Of a DNA stretch of 24,961 nt, positions 7,492 to 15,340 are shown in pieces. Source of the DNA: a virus; the IMG/VR virus record IMGVR_UViG_3300044631_002612, positions 1 through 24,961 of that record; one strand, 5' to 3'. The notes beneath the pieces were generated by a model that made no database searches, was not told the DNA's origin, and was given only the letters and a program-made list of their open reading frames with translations. The translations under genes and the position numbers were made by a program. How positions within the stretch are numbered: position 1 is the first letter of the stretch; each line of letters opens with the position of its first letter.

Positions 7492-8195
7492 TGGATTTGA
7501 TCCACGTCAAGGCCGCTGGAGAGAACAGCGGAGCCAACGAATACGCGCCCGTAGGCGATGGGAACAGGCAAACCTTGTTTTGCCGTGTTTACGATGCCAG
7601 AGAAACTAAACGATTCGAATTTGGCAGCATCCCGTCCGCGCTCAAATGAATTGACGGCTGCCGTTGAGTTAATTGGTGAGGGCGAAATAGCTTGGGCAAT
7701 GCCACCTAAAACTAGGCTGGCGCCAACCAAACTAAAAGCTGTGCCCAGTGCTGTTGCAAATGCTCCACCGGCTGTGCCTATCGCACCGACAAGCGGCACA
7801 GCTAACTGCGAGCCGGCGGCAACTTGACCAAAAATACTTGTTGTTCCAAACAATCCAGCGCCAGGGAGCAAGAACGACAAAGCAATCAAACCTACGCCAA
7901 TGCCAATTTGGGCGCCCGAACCGCCTGCGCCGGCCAAGATTGGTGTAATGCTTAATACTTCTTGCTCGCTATATGGACACCCTGCAAGCACAAAATTGTG
8001 TTCTTCAAGTTTTTCTTTTCCGATGGTCACGCGATAACTTATACCTTCTTTTTCGCTATCCAACAGCCATTTGTCTAAGCCGGGAAAATTTACGCACAGT
8101 GCTTTAAATGCCTGCGCTGGAGTATCCACGTCAAACTGGAACCGGCACTGACCCAGCTTTTTGCGAAGTGCGCCGTAGACCTTAACGACTTTCAT
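7488..8195 (-). CDS. tail tip assembly protein (lambda I-like)
   Basis: A 235-residue protein of the lambda gpI family. The first ~85 residues are the conserved fold (KVVKVYGALRKKLG, then DTPAQAFKALCVNFPG). A long hydrophobic Gly/Ala-rich middle follows (about 95-175; LIALSFLLPGAGLFG, GAIGTAGGAFATALGTA) that could insert into membranes, and then a short tail (NTAKQGLPVPIAYGRVFVGS). gpI helps build the tail tip and in lambda is not retained in large amounts. The ATG at 8195 overlaps the end of the K-like gene by 14 bases, and the stop overlaps the J start as ATGA. The order K-I-J is as in lambda. Confidence 0.88.
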   Translation of the reverse strand: MKVVKVYGALRKKLGQCRFQFDVDTPAQAFKALCVNFPGLDKWLLDSEKEGISYRVTIGKEKLEEHNFVLAGCPYSEQEVLSITPILAGAGGSGAQIGIGVGLIALSFLLPGAGLFGTTSIFGQVAAGSQLAVPLVGAIGTAGGAFATALGTAFSLVGASLVLGGIAQAISPSPINSTAAVNSFERGRDAAKFESFSFSGIVNTAKQGLPVPIAYGRVFVGSAVLSSGLDVDQIQ

Positions 8196-8895
8196 GCCGC
8201 AGGACTCGGGCGGTGCTTTTCAAATAATAGCCGCCAAACACATCTCTACTACTGAGCCGTCCTTGGAGGTGGTGCAGGATCAGCTGGTCGCCAAGATAGA
8301 CGGCGGCGTGATTGGGCAGGGGCGACTGGAGTTGCATCAGGATTGCGTCGCCGTACTGCAGTTCCTCCAGCGGGATGGGGTAGAAGCCTTCGTTGGCGAA
8401 GTTGTCTAGGTATAAATTCTCAGCCCGTAGCCAGAACTGGTCGCGCCGGTCGTAGTCGCGCAGGTTGAGGCCAAATTCGCGGTTGTACCAGTCGCGGCAT
8501 AGCGTATAGCAGTCCACAATCCCGAAGACAAACTCCCTTCCCACGTAAGGCAGCTCGAAGCCCTCGGGTTCGCAGTAGTCCCACTGCTCGGTCTGGGGAT
8601 TGACGATGTGCCACGGCAAGCCGGATTTTTCGCAGGCAACGCGGTCGGCTTGAGATGGTGCTGGGTTGGTCTTGGGGTGGCTATGCACCACCGCAACGAT
8701 CTCGCCTTGGTCTTCGGCGGCAACATAATCCGCAGGATCCAGCACAAAATGCTCGTCTGGGGTTTCGGCCATGTTGCGGCAGGGGAAATACCGTTTGCGA
8801 CCTTTGACCACCGCCACCAGCCCGCAGGATTCCTTCGGGAACTCGACCTTAGCGTGTTCCAGTGCGGCGGTTTTAATCGCTGGCGATAGCGTCAT
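8182..8895 (-). CDS. tail tip peptidase (lambda K-like): JAMM plus NlpC/P60 domains
   Basis: A 237-residue protein with two domains. Residues 1-110 form a JAB1/MPN (JAMM) metalloprotease: Glu22 in PKESCG, His71-x-His73 in HSHPKTNP, Ser81 and Asp84 (S-x-x-D) make a complete zinc site. Residues 115-237 form an NlpC/P60 cysteine peptidase: Cys129 in GIVDCYTLC, YGDAILM, and His196 in NHAAVYLG. In lambda-like phages gpK is needed for tip assembly and may cleave peptidoglycan or tail proteins on entry. Both catalytic centres look intact. The start overlaps the L stop as ATGA. Confidence 0.92.
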   Translation of the reverse strand: MTLSPAIKTAALEHAKVEFPKESCGLVAVVKGRKRYFPCRNMAETPDEHFVLDPADYVAAEDQGEIVAVVHSHPKTNPAPSQADRVACEKSGLPWHIVNPQTEQWDYCEPEGFELPYVGREFVFGIVDCYTLCRDWYNREFGLNLRDYDRRDQFWLRAENLYLDNFANEGFYPIPLEELQYGDAILMQLQSPLPNHAAVYLGDQLILHHLQGRLSSRDVFGGYYLKSTARVLRHESR

Positions 8896-9785
8896 TCGGT
8901 CAAACCTGCGCCCGGAAATGAACCGAACGGTAATTCAGCGGTAGCGCCGAAACGCAATTTGCAAGAACTGAGGCGCTTTCCGCATTTATCGGCTGCGAAT
9001 GTCCCCACTACGTTGTCGTTGACGTCCCAGTAATTGCTGCCGGTGTAGCCGCACTCGGTGCTGCGGTATTTCCACTGGCAAATATTGGCGATGATCTGGC
9101 GCTTGGGAATCATCACGCCAGCAAGGTCGAATTTGCTGGCTAGTTCGAAGCTCACGGAGTCGCGGTTTTCGCTCGCTTTTCGGTCCACGTACCAGATCTC
9201 GTCGGGGAATTTGGCGTGGGGATCTGCTGCGGTCTCGCCGTCAAGGTATTTTTTCAGGGTGCGGATCCGTTTGACCGTGGCGCCACCAAGATCATTGCCG
9301 GGTGTAGTGGCGTTGACCAGCAACAGCAGGGTGGTCATGGTGCCATCCAAGTTGCTGATGGTCAGCGTGGGGCGCGGCAGGGTGCCGGTGTTGCTGTACT
9401 CAAAGCCTTCAGCCTTGACGGGCAGGCGGGTGTAGGCATTGCCGTTCCACGTGATGTTGCCACTGACGTTGGCGTTGCAGCCGTTGTGCCAGCGGTAAGT
9501 GTCGCTGCTGCCGTGCAGGGTGGTGTCCAGCGTCATTTCGAACAGTTCGATGATGGCGCTCGGTGCCAGTGCGGCCAGCTCCTCGTAGACGCTGCTAATC
9601 GCCGTCCAAACGACCGTGCCATCCGTGATGATGCTGCCAATGTCTGTTGGCCAAGCTGGTTGGGAGCTGGAGCTGGTGCCAGCCGTGGTGCATTGGAAGA
9701 CGAGGCCGGATGCCTGCAGGCTGCTAGCGCGGACAATATCGCCAATAACGTATGCAGTTGAACTAGCCCAAGCCGAGTACGCCAT
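8892..9785 (-). CDS. minor tail protein (lambda L-like, Fe-S) with an extra N-terminal binding module
   Basis: A 297-residue protein. Residues about 70-297 match lambda gpL, ending with four cysteines (Cys236 in ICQWKY, Cys245 in ECGYTG, Cys268 in KCGK and Cys275 in SCKLRFG). This is the set that holds the [4Fe-4S] cluster in gpL at the tail tip. The first ~65 residues are not part of lambda gpL (232 residues). They read WASSTAYVIGDIVRA, GLVFQCTTAGTS, PAWP and DGTVVWTAIS, the signature of short carbohydrate-binding-like modules of chitinases and phage fibres. The protein joins the tube end to J. TGATG and ATGA couplings connect it with M and K. Confidence 0.9.
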   Translation of the reverse strand: MAYSAWASSTAYVIGDIVRASSLQASGLVFQCTTAGTSSSSQPAWPTDIGSIITDGTVVWTAISSVYEELAALAPSAIIELFEMTLDTTLHGSSDTYRWHNGCNANVSGNITWNGNAYTRLPVKAEGFEYSNTGTLPRPTLTISNLDGTMTTLLLLVNATTPGNDLGGATVKRIRTLKKYLDGETAADPHAKFPDEIWYVDRKASENRDSVSFELASKFDLAGVMIPKRQIIANICQWKYRSTECGYTGSNYWDVNDNVVGTFAADKCGKRLSSCKLRFGATAELPFGSFPGAGLTE

Positions 9786-10126
9786 CAGGGTTCAAATACT
9801 TGCTGGAAGGTGGCCGTTATGGTGGCGCGGTTTTTGTAGGGGACGGATTTGTTCCACTCGGGACAAATCCACTTGTAGGAGGTGGCTTCGTCGAGGGGGG
9901 TCCAGTCGAAGCTGGCGTTGTCGGCGGCGCGGTTGTTGAGGAAGGTCTCGATTGTGTCGGCGTCGGTTTCGGAAACTTCCCAGGTCAAGCTCCAGATCTT
10001 GGGGTTTTGGTTGAGGCCGTAGGTCAGGCGAGCTTGGTAGCCGTCGCCGAATTGGACCGTGCGGACATTGGGGCGGCTGCTTTTCTGGGCGCCGTAGGTT
10101 GGGGTGATGGCGGGGAAGGTGGCCAT
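9785..10126 (-). CDS. minor tail protein (lambda M-like)
   Basis: A 113-residue protein of the lambda gpM family, normally about 109 residues. It begins with FPAITPTYGAQKSSRPNVRT and has GDGYQARLTYGLN, WSLTWEVSETDADTIETFL and a C-terminal YKNRATITATFQQVFEP, all typical of the family. It forms the ring between the tail tube and the tip complex, and sits between tape measure and L as in lambda. Its start overlaps the tape measure stop (TAATG) and its stop overlaps the L start (TGATG). Confidence 0.92.
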   Translation of the reverse strand: MATFPAITPTYGAQKSSRPNVRTVQFGDGYQARLTYGLNQNPKIWSLTWEVSETDADTIETFLNNRAADNASFDWTPLDEATSYKWICPEWNKSVPYKNRATITATFQQVFEP

Positions 10127-12801
10127 TAGGCGAGCAAGCCTCCGGGACGTTTTTGTTTGATGAGTTCTTGCTGGACCGCGATGCCGATGGCTTTGCCAAG
10201 TTGATTGGCTTGGCCGGGATCGCCTCCCACACTAGAGCCGCCGGCATCGACGTTCACGACAATGTTTGCACCACCCATGCCCATCGCATCGTTGGGGTAG
10301 ATGCTGCCGCTGGTGCGCGGCATGAACAGTTCCGGGCCGCGCTCGCCGACGATGTAAGGGGTTCCAGCAGAGACAGGGCCGCCAGCGGCTCTGAATTGGA
10401 ATGGACCAGCGCCACTGAAAATACCCCCGCCTGCCACTGCGTTCGGTGCTCCGGAGCCATACAGTGCGCTCACACTGCCTCCGCCTGCACCAGGGATACC
10501 TGCGAAAGTACGGGCTATACCAATCGCGATGTACTGAGTAATAAGTTGTTTAGCGGTGTCAAATAGGATGTTTGCTATACTTTGCATAAAGTTTGCAAAA
10601 GCTTCTTCTGCTGTACGAGTGCTCTGAGCAACGGCCATAAAACCTTCAAAAATACTGTCTGTAACTGGACGAGTAAACGATAAAGTTGTATTGAAATGTT
10701 CTTGTGCCAGTGCAGCTTTGTTTACTTGTGTTTGGTACAAAACATATTCATCTTTAAGTTTTATGAGATTATTAACATCTGCCTGGGTAGCCATACCTCG
10801 TTCGACGTCAAGTTTACGAAGTTCTATCTCACGCTGGCGTCGGCCCATTTCGGAACGCATTTCCATTCCTTGCGTCTGCTGCATAAGAGATACATTTCCA
10901 AAAGGACCCATAAATGCTGGATCTGTAGCTGCTTTTAATCGAAATAGTTGCAACTGAAATGATTCTCGCTGTTCTTTTACAGCACCTCGACGTAAAATTG
11001 CGTTCTGGTCTTCTTGTAGGTTTAACTGCCGCTGACGTTCGTTAGTGATAGCTACTTGTAAATCGTAAGTATCTTTTAACTGATTAAGTTCTATACCGTG
11101 TACACGAGCAAGATCAGAGCGTACCTGTTGTTCGCGCACACCTACTAGATTCTGTTTTAAGCGCACGTCAAGAAGCTGCTTTTGTAAAGCATAGAGTCTA
11201 CTGTTTTCTTCTCGTTGTATACTTATACGCTCGATCTCTGTTTTACCAAGCTGTAAAACCTGAGATTGTGCATTTGTTCGTTTAATTTGAAAATTAAGTG
11301 CTGCATCTTGCACACGTAAATTACTGCTTGCTAATTCTTTATTTATATTCAGTTGTCTATCTCTTCGCTCCAGGTCGAGCTGCCGTATTTTTGCTTCGTA
11401 CTGCAGTTGAGCTTTATTTCTTTCATCGTTATATCTAGCTATATCCTGATCGACATTAAGTTTTTCACGCGCATCAGTAATCGCCTTGTCCCTTTCTTGT
11501 ACAGCAATCCGCTTTTGCAATGTCTGGTAGCGATCAAACTCTCGCTCACTACTTACTCCGGCTGCTTCTGCCTGTAGGCGTGTAATGCTTAGATCTTGTT
11601 GGCGTGCTCTGGCTGCAGCTTGAACTTGTCCAGTAACATCGGCACCTGGTTGGGTACGAGGTCCAGCGCCAAAAAATAAATTACCAAAAAATGTGGATAA
11701 TTTAGCTAGCTCAACAAGTCCCACGAGACTGAGTTCTTTTAGTTTATTTTGTAGTTTTTCTGAAGCCAGGCCAAACCGCTCCAGAGCAACAACACCTTCT
11801 GTGCCAACTACTTTGGATAGTTGTGCTTTGGTAAGAGCAGCAGCTTTAGCTGTTTGACCCGCTTGCTGAAGATTATTTATAGTCTTTTTAAGTTCGGGAT
11901 CTAAAGAACCGAGGGTTTCTTCTAAATAGCCGACCGCATTACCATTTTCACGTAAAGCTTTTACAAAGGAACGCGCAGATTCAGTTGCAATATCTAGTTG
12001 CTGGCCGATAGCAGAAAGACCGATCTGGAAGGCAAACCCGCCAGCACCTCCACCGACTAGCGCACCGGCTGCTCCACCCAAAACAGCGCCTGGTCCACCG
12101 CCAAAAAGCAATGGGAAGCCCGCACCAAGCAGAAGATCTTCTTGTACTTGCTGGGCTGCTTGCCTTTTTTGTTGTGCAGCCCGAAGACGATCATCGAACT
12201 GCCGCAACTGTTGCCGATGTGTTGCATCGTTTAACTGCTGTTCTCGTTTAGCTTCTTTTTCTAAATTATCTAAACGTTTTTCATGCTCAATTTGATCTAA
12301 TTTAGCTTGCTTAAGTGCAGACTGTTCATTTAATTTAACTTCCAGCTCTGCAACTCTGCGACGAGCTTCAAATTCCGCTTGAGCCCCATTATCAATAGCA
12401 TCCTGAATATCTTGGGCCCGTCTGTTAAGTTCCTCATTACTGGGTCCACGCGCTGACATGCTTTCCAAGCGCTGGCGCTCTTCTAAAAGTCGTAAAGACT
12501 CTTGTATTTCTTTTTTACCCTGTGCCTGGGCTTCTAGAGTTTGCCTTGCGCTGTTACTTTGAATCTGCGCCTGTTCCCTGAGTACACCCGCTATCTCTTT
12601 AAGGATAGTGAGACGCTGCCTATCACTTTCGGTTACCTGACGTGCACCTGCGGCATCATAGGGATTTGTCTGTTTAATATTTGCATAAGCTTTTTGCAGT
12701 TCTTCTACCTTTCCAAGAGTATTTCCAAGTACGCGATCAAACTCGCGTAGCTTTTCTACACCTTTTAGTGCTACTTCAATGTCTACGCCGTAATTGGCCA
12801 C
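10126..12801 (-). CDS. tail tape measure protein
   Basis: An 891-residue protein. Residues about 40-215 are a Gln/Glu/Arg-rich coiled coil. Residues 220-275 form a Gly/Ala-rich hydrophobic stretch (LLLGAGFPLLFGGGPGAVLG, GGGAGGFAF) expected to cross the host membrane. Residues 390-700 are again helical and charged. The end (about 765-891) is the lambda tape-measure C-terminal domain, with AAGGPVSAGTPYIVGERGPE and MPRTSGSIYPNDA. The protein sets tail length and leaves with the DNA. At about 1.5 angstrom per residue it predicts a tail near 130 nm. The start is GTG at 12801. The gene from about 10530 to its start is clearly more AT-rich than its neighbours, while its last ~130 codons are GC-rich. 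Confidence 0.93.
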   Translation of the reverse strand: MANYGVDIEVALKGVEKLREFDRVLGNTLGKVEELQKAYANIKQTNPYDAAGARQVTESDRQRLTILKEIAGVLREQAQIQSNSARQTLEAQAQGKKEIQESLRLLEERQRLESMSARGPSNEELNRRAQDIQDAIDNGAQAEFEARRRVAELEVKLNEQSALKQAKLDQIEHEKRLDNLEKEAKREQQLNDATHRQQLRQFDDRLRAAQQKRQAAQQVQEDLLLGAGFPLLFGGGPGAVLGGAAGALVGGGAGGFAFQIGLSAIGQQLDIATESARSFVKALRENGNAVGYLEETLGSLDPELKKTINNLQQAGQTAKAAALTKAQLSKVVGTEGVVALERFGLASEKLQNKLKELSLVGLVELAKLSTFFGNLFFGAGPRTQPGADVTGQVQAAARARQQDLSITRLQAEAAGVSSEREFDRYQTLQKRIAVQERDKAITDAREKLNVDQDIARYNDERNKAQLQYEAKIRQLDLERRDRQLNINKELASSNLRVQDAALNFQIKRTNAQSQVLQLGKTEIERISIQREENSRLYALQKQLLDVRLKQNLVGVREQQVRSDLARVHGIELNQLKDTYDLQVAITNERQRQLNLQEDQNAILRRGAVKEQRESFQLQLFRLKAATDPAFMGPFGNVSLMQQTQGMEMRSEMGRRQREIELRKLDVERGMATQADVNNLIKLKDEYVLYQTQVNKAALAQEHFNTTLSFTRPVTDSIFEGFMAVAQSTRTAEEAFANFMQSIANILFDTAKQLITQYIAIGIARTFAGIPGAGGGSVSALYGSGAPNAVAGGGIFSGAGPFQFRAAGGPVSAGTPYIVGERGPELFMPRTSGSIYPNDAMGMGGANIVVNVDAGGSSVGGDPGQANQLGKAIGIAVQQELIKQKRPGGLLA

Positions 12802-12836
12802 AGCTGTGCGTAGAAGGGACTAGTAGCAGTTTACCG

Positions 12837-13025
12837 CTACCGCAACGGTCTGGACCTGTTTTGGCGTTTAGCCTGCTCCAAGGCTTTTTCCTCCTGTTCA
12901 TTCTTTAGTTCGTAAAAAGCTGCCCACCCCAGCATTTCTTCGTGTGTTAGACGAAGACTCAAATCTGCTACTGTACTTCCTAGTTCCTTAGCTAGGAAAA
13001 ATAAGAAGTACCAGTCGCCATCAGC
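12837..13025 (-). CDS. tail assembly chaperone T extension, reached by ribosomal frameshift
   Basis: A 62-codon frame with no start codon of its own at its 5' end. It begins exactly at the end of the G gene and runs to TAG at 12839-12837. It reads ADGDWYFLFFLAKELGSTVA, then DLSLRLTHEEMLGWAAFYEL and KNEQEEKALEQAKRQ. The helix 'T/S-x-x-E-x-x-x-W-x-x-x-Y-x-L' is the hallmark of the T part of gpGT-type chaperones. It lies in the +1 frame relative to G, so a small share of ribosomes would make a G-T fusion of about 178 residues. In lambda the T part brings tube subunits to the chaperone-coated tape measure. Base composition is AT-rich like the tape measure, unlike G. Confidence 0.87.
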   Translation of the reverse strand, partial: ADGDWYFLFFLAKELGSTVADLSLRLTHEEMLGWAAFYELKNEQEEKALEQAKRQNRSRPLR

Positions 13026-13032
13026 TTTTTAG
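13021..13032 (-). promoter_or_regulatory. programmed frameshift site at the G/T junction
   Basis: The coding strand reads CTA AAA AGC TGA in the G frame. The T frame is entered as AAA GCT GAT, one base forward. The +1 frame upstream is blocked by TAA overlapping CTA, so the shift must fall in the A-run. A tRNA-Lys on AAA can move one base to an identical AAA within the five A. A -2 shift gives the same frame but would leave the P-site tRNA on TAA, which pairs poorly. The G stop follows at once. Confidence 0.72.
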
Positions 13033-13371
13033 GGCGGCTTTCGCTTCCTCCACCTTGGTTTCGGAGCCGGAGGTCAGCATTGCCAGTTGGATTTCTTGGA
13101 GGATGCTGGCTTCGACTTCGCGGCGGAGGGCGGCGCGGTCGCCGTCTTGGAACAGGCGCTTGCCGTCCTTGTCGAGGGCTTTCTCGATCATCAGACTCAG
13201 CGCGAAGTCACCAGCATCATCAGTGCCAGACTTTTTCTGGATGGACTCGCGCTCGGCGATGGTCAGGGGGTGCCAGTAGATCTCCAGCAGGGTCTCGTCG
13301 CCGGACTTGACTTCGTGCTTGTAAAGCTGGCTGACTCCGAATTTGTTGCGGAGCAGTTCGACGGCTCGCAT
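13021..13371 (-). CDS. tail assembly chaperone (lambda G-like)
   Basis: A 116-residue, mostly helical, charged protein: KSGDETLLEIYWHPLTIAER, FALSLMIEKALDKDGKRLF, then AALRREVEASILQEI and a Lys/Glu-rich end (VEEAKAALKS). Size, charge and position directly before the tape measure fit the G-type chaperone, which coats the tape measure during tube assembly and is not in the virion. Its stop TGA lies 7 bases after a run of five A on the coding strand, where the T frame takes over. The ATG at 13371 is used. Base composition is GC-rich (65% in one 60-base line counted by hand), in contrast to the T part. Confidence 0.87.
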   Translation of the reverse strand: MRAVELLRNKFGVSQLYKHEVKSGDETLLEIYWHPLTIAERESIQKKSGTDDAGDFALSLMIEKALDKDGKRLFQDGDRAALRREVEASILQEIQLAMLTSGSETKVEEAKAALKS

Positions 13372-13400
13372 GGAGCGGGTGCAAGTTGTTCAATAATACA

Positions 13401-13829
13401 CTAGGCGTTTGCTGTGAATTCGCAAGAGATGATGCCCACAAAGTGCGAGCGGTCCTCAATGTCTAGCGGCGTGGGACCGACGATGTCGCGTACTTTGGGC
13501 TTGCAGGTAAAGGTGTCGGTGTAGCCCGAGGCGTTGACGGAGGTGAGGCCGTCGATCACGGCTTCGCACAGGGAGGAGAGGGTGGACGTCCCAGCGTTCT
13601 TGGGGACGTAGATGTTGCACTGGACGACGCCGCTGTAGAAGTCGGAGGCGGCGCCCATGTTTTGCATGGTGGCTTGGGTGAAGTTCACCGTCATGGCCAC
13701 GTACTTGGTGGTTTTGCTGGGTGTGGTGTAGGGGACGTTGTCGTACACCATGGTCACTGTTGGATCGACGGCAGCGACAGCATCGGTGACGGCTTTTTCA
13801 AATGCAGCGCGGGTGCTTACAAGTGCCAT
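13401..13829 (-). CDS. tail terminator protein (lambda U-like)
   Basis: A 142-residue protein with an N-terminal helix (STRAAFEKAVTDAVAA), a strand region (VTMVYDNVPYTTPSKTTKYV) and beta strands such as YSGVVQCNIYVPKNAGTSTL, ending in VGIISCEFTANA. This is the layout of gpU-like tail terminators, which form a hexameric ring that ends tube growth and joins the head. It lies after the gp10/Z-like gene (3-base gap) and only 29 bases before the chaperone. No tube gene sits between the two, where lambda has V. The assignment rests on fold pattern, size and position. Confidence 0.75.
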   Translation of the reverse strand: MALVSTRAAFEKAVTDAVAAVDPTVTMVYDNVPYTTPSKTTKYVAMTVNFTQATMQNMGAASDFYSGVVQCNIYVPKNAGTSTLSSLCEAVIDGLTSVNASGYTDTFTCKPKVRDIVGPTPLDIEDRSHFVGIISCEFTANA

Positions 13830-13832
13830 GAC

Positions 13833-14336
13833 TTAAATCCTCTCGTAGGAAACATAATCGCGTCCGCCGAGAAAGCCCAAACCGCCAGTTCCTCTGGTCG
13901 TTCCAACAAGAACTTGCGGGGCGCGTTTTTCACTAAAGGTGGAGGCCAGAAGCGGGCGGAGTTGGCTTTGGACGAAGGTGGCAACTTTGGGATTTTCAAG
14001 GGCGTAAGCGGCGTACTTTGTGCTGTTACCAATGAATACTTTGTCGGTATAACGGAAAGCTGGAGTAGCAAAACGTGGTGTAATTTTGTAGGCGGTTGTG
14101 TCGCCTTTATCGCGGCGTTTTTTGAGTCCTGCCCAAGGCTCGAAGTCTTCGACGCGGTCTGTTGGCTTGGTGCGTTGAGTCGAGGCTTTCCAGCTGGAGG
14201 CGAAAAAGCCGGTGTAGACAGGGCTGTGGTCCTTGCTGGCGAGACCTTCAAGCGCCAGTTGGATAAAAGTGTTGTAGTCGGCGCTGAGTTTTTTATTTAA
14301 GTCGGGAAGAATATCCCGAAGTCCGCGGCGTGCCAT
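13833..14336 (-). CDS. head-tail joining / tail completion protein (HK97 gp10 or lambda Z-like)
   Basis: A 167-residue basic protein. The key segment HSPVYTGFFASSWKASTQ matches the 'S-P-V-x-T-G-x-x-x-x-S-W' pattern of gp10/Z-like proteins. It is followed by YRYT-like strand segments (FRYTDKVFIGNSTKYAAYAL) in which the protein contacts its neighbours, and by a helix (ATFVQSQLRPLLASTF). These proteins complete the tail end before joining to the head. The ATG overlaps the upstream stop as TAATG. Its position between head closure and tail terminator is the usual one. Confidence 0.8.
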   Translation of the reverse strand: MARRGLRDILPDLNKKLSADYNTFIQLALEGLASKDHSPVYTGFFASSWKASTQRTKPTDRVEDFEPWAGLKKRRDKGDTTAYKITPRFATPAFRYTDKVFIGNSTKYAAYALENPKVATFVQSQLRPLLASTFSEKRAPQVLVGTTRGTGGLGFLGGRDYVSYERI

Positions 14337-14722
14337 TAGAAGCGCACCAGCAAGATGAAGAGGTAGGTTTGGCCGCCGCGGTAGGTGCGGATGTCGGTGA
14401 TTTGGGCGCTGCGGCTGGAGCCGGCGTAGGTGAAGCTGACTTCGTCGCCGAGGGTGGGTTGGTTGTTGCCGATTAGGTCGGGGGTTATGTAAATCTTGGC
14501 TTGGCGTTGTTCGCGGCCTTCCTCTTCCTCAGAGACCACAAATTCGATGGGAACTTTGATGTTGGAGTAGTTGGTGTTGGTTGTGGTTAGTGCGCCAGTG
14601 CTGGTGTTGTAGGTGGGGGTGGCTTTGCGGGTGTAGGTGATGGTGGTGTCGAGGGACGTGCCAAGTTCGGCGACGACGTCTTTGGCGACGGACTTGAACA
14701 GGGAGTCGAGTGCGCCAGCCAT
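14336..14722 (-). CDS. head closure / connector protein
   Basis: A 128-residue protein with an N-terminal helix (GALDSLFKSVAKDVVAELG) followed by beta strands: TTITYTRKATPTYN, IKVPIEFVVSEEEEG, then GDEVSFTYAGSSRSAQITDI and YLFILLVRF. This matches the small beta-barrel head-closure proteins (gpFII / SPP1 gp16 type) that seal the connector after DNA packaging. The Lys/Glu-rich loop is typical of the region that closes the channel. It lies between the adaptor and the gp10-like gene. Family assignment is by layout and context, not by a specific motif. Confidence 0.72.
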   Translation of the reverse strand: MAGALDSLFKSVAKDVVAELGTSLDTTITYTRKATPTYNTSTGALTTTNTNYSNIKVPIEFVVSEEEEGREQRQAKIYITPDLIGNNQPTLGDEVSFTYAGSSRSAQITDIRTYRGGQTYLFILLVRF

Positions 14723-14723
14723 T

Positions 14724-15254
14724 TCAGCCTCTGTAGACGCGGAGTTGGAAGGAGCCCGAGCCGCCTAGGCAGTAGGGGCCGAGGTAGGTCTGTAGCCAGG
14801 GGTAAACATCAAAGACGTTGTTGATGGTGCCGACGGCTTGGCTGGTTTTGCTGTATTTGACTTGGAGGTCGCCCAGTTTGACTTCGTCGTAGAGGCCGGT
14901 GGTGCCAGTGCTATCAGTGATAGCACCAGTGTCATTGGCGAGGGCGCGTGCCAGTTCGTAGGTGGCGTACTTGATTTGGGCGGGAATTAGGGAGCACTCC
15001 AGCTCGACGCCGTCAACGTCGTAGTTGTTGCGGGGCCATTTGAGGGCTTGGTCTTCGTCGCAGCGGTCGCCCAGGTAGTTGAGGCTGTCGATCCAGCGGG
15101 TCGCTGAGATCAGGGCGCGGTTTTTCTGGTCGTCAGTCTTGTTGGTCCAGGTGGCGGAGTCGGGGACCGTTTCGAAGTACGAGTTGGCGTCGGCCAGCGT
15201 GACGTAGCTGTTGGCCGTGGCGCTACTCAAGGTGGCGTTAATTGTCGCGGCCAC
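14724..15254 (-). CDS. head-tail adaptor protein (DnaT-like/gp6-like)
   Basis: A 176-residue, mainly helical protein: SYVTLADANSYFETVPDSAT, KNRALISATRWIDSL and LGDRCDEDQALKWPRNN, then a helix ECSLIPAQIKYATYELARAL. The pattern '(S)YVTLADANxYF...ALxxATRxID' with 'Q-x-L-x-W-P-R' is shared by a large phage family, labelled either DnaT-like or head-tail adaptor, that always lies after the capsid gene. The adaptor binds under the portal. The start is GTG at 15254, downstream of the capsid terminator, so its expression needs read-through or its own promoter; none is clear. Confidence 0.8.
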   Translation of the reverse strand: MAATINATLSSATANSYVTLADANSYFETVPDSATWTNKTDDQKNRALISATRWIDSLNYLGDRCDEDQALKWPRNNYDVDGVELECSLIPAQIKYATYELARALANDTGAITDSTGTTGLYDEVKLGDLQVKYSKTSQAVGTINNVFDVYPWLQTYLGPYCLGGSGSFQLRVYRG

Positions 15255-15292
15255 AGCAACTGTTCATTCTTTATTGCAGTGTAGCGGCAATG

Positions 15293-15318
15293 AAAAAGCC
15301 CCACCCGAAGGTGAGGCT
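15293..15318 (-). terminator. intrinsic terminator directly after the major capsid gene
   Basis: On the minus strand AGCCTCACC, a TTCG loop and GGTGGGGCT make a 9-bp stem with one G-U pair, followed by TTTTT. This is a textbook intrinsic terminator with an extra-stable UUCG loop. It lies 23 bases after the capsid stop and would keep capsid mRNA higher than that of the downstream connector and tail genes. Confidence 0.9.
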
Positions 15319-15340
15319 TGAGTCGTCCACGGTCTGATTA

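Noticed and set aside
15255-15292. Possible promoter for the connector genes after the capsid terminator
   Set aside because: TTGCCG and AATAAA-like words are present but only about 9 bases apart; no acceptable -35/-10 spacing.
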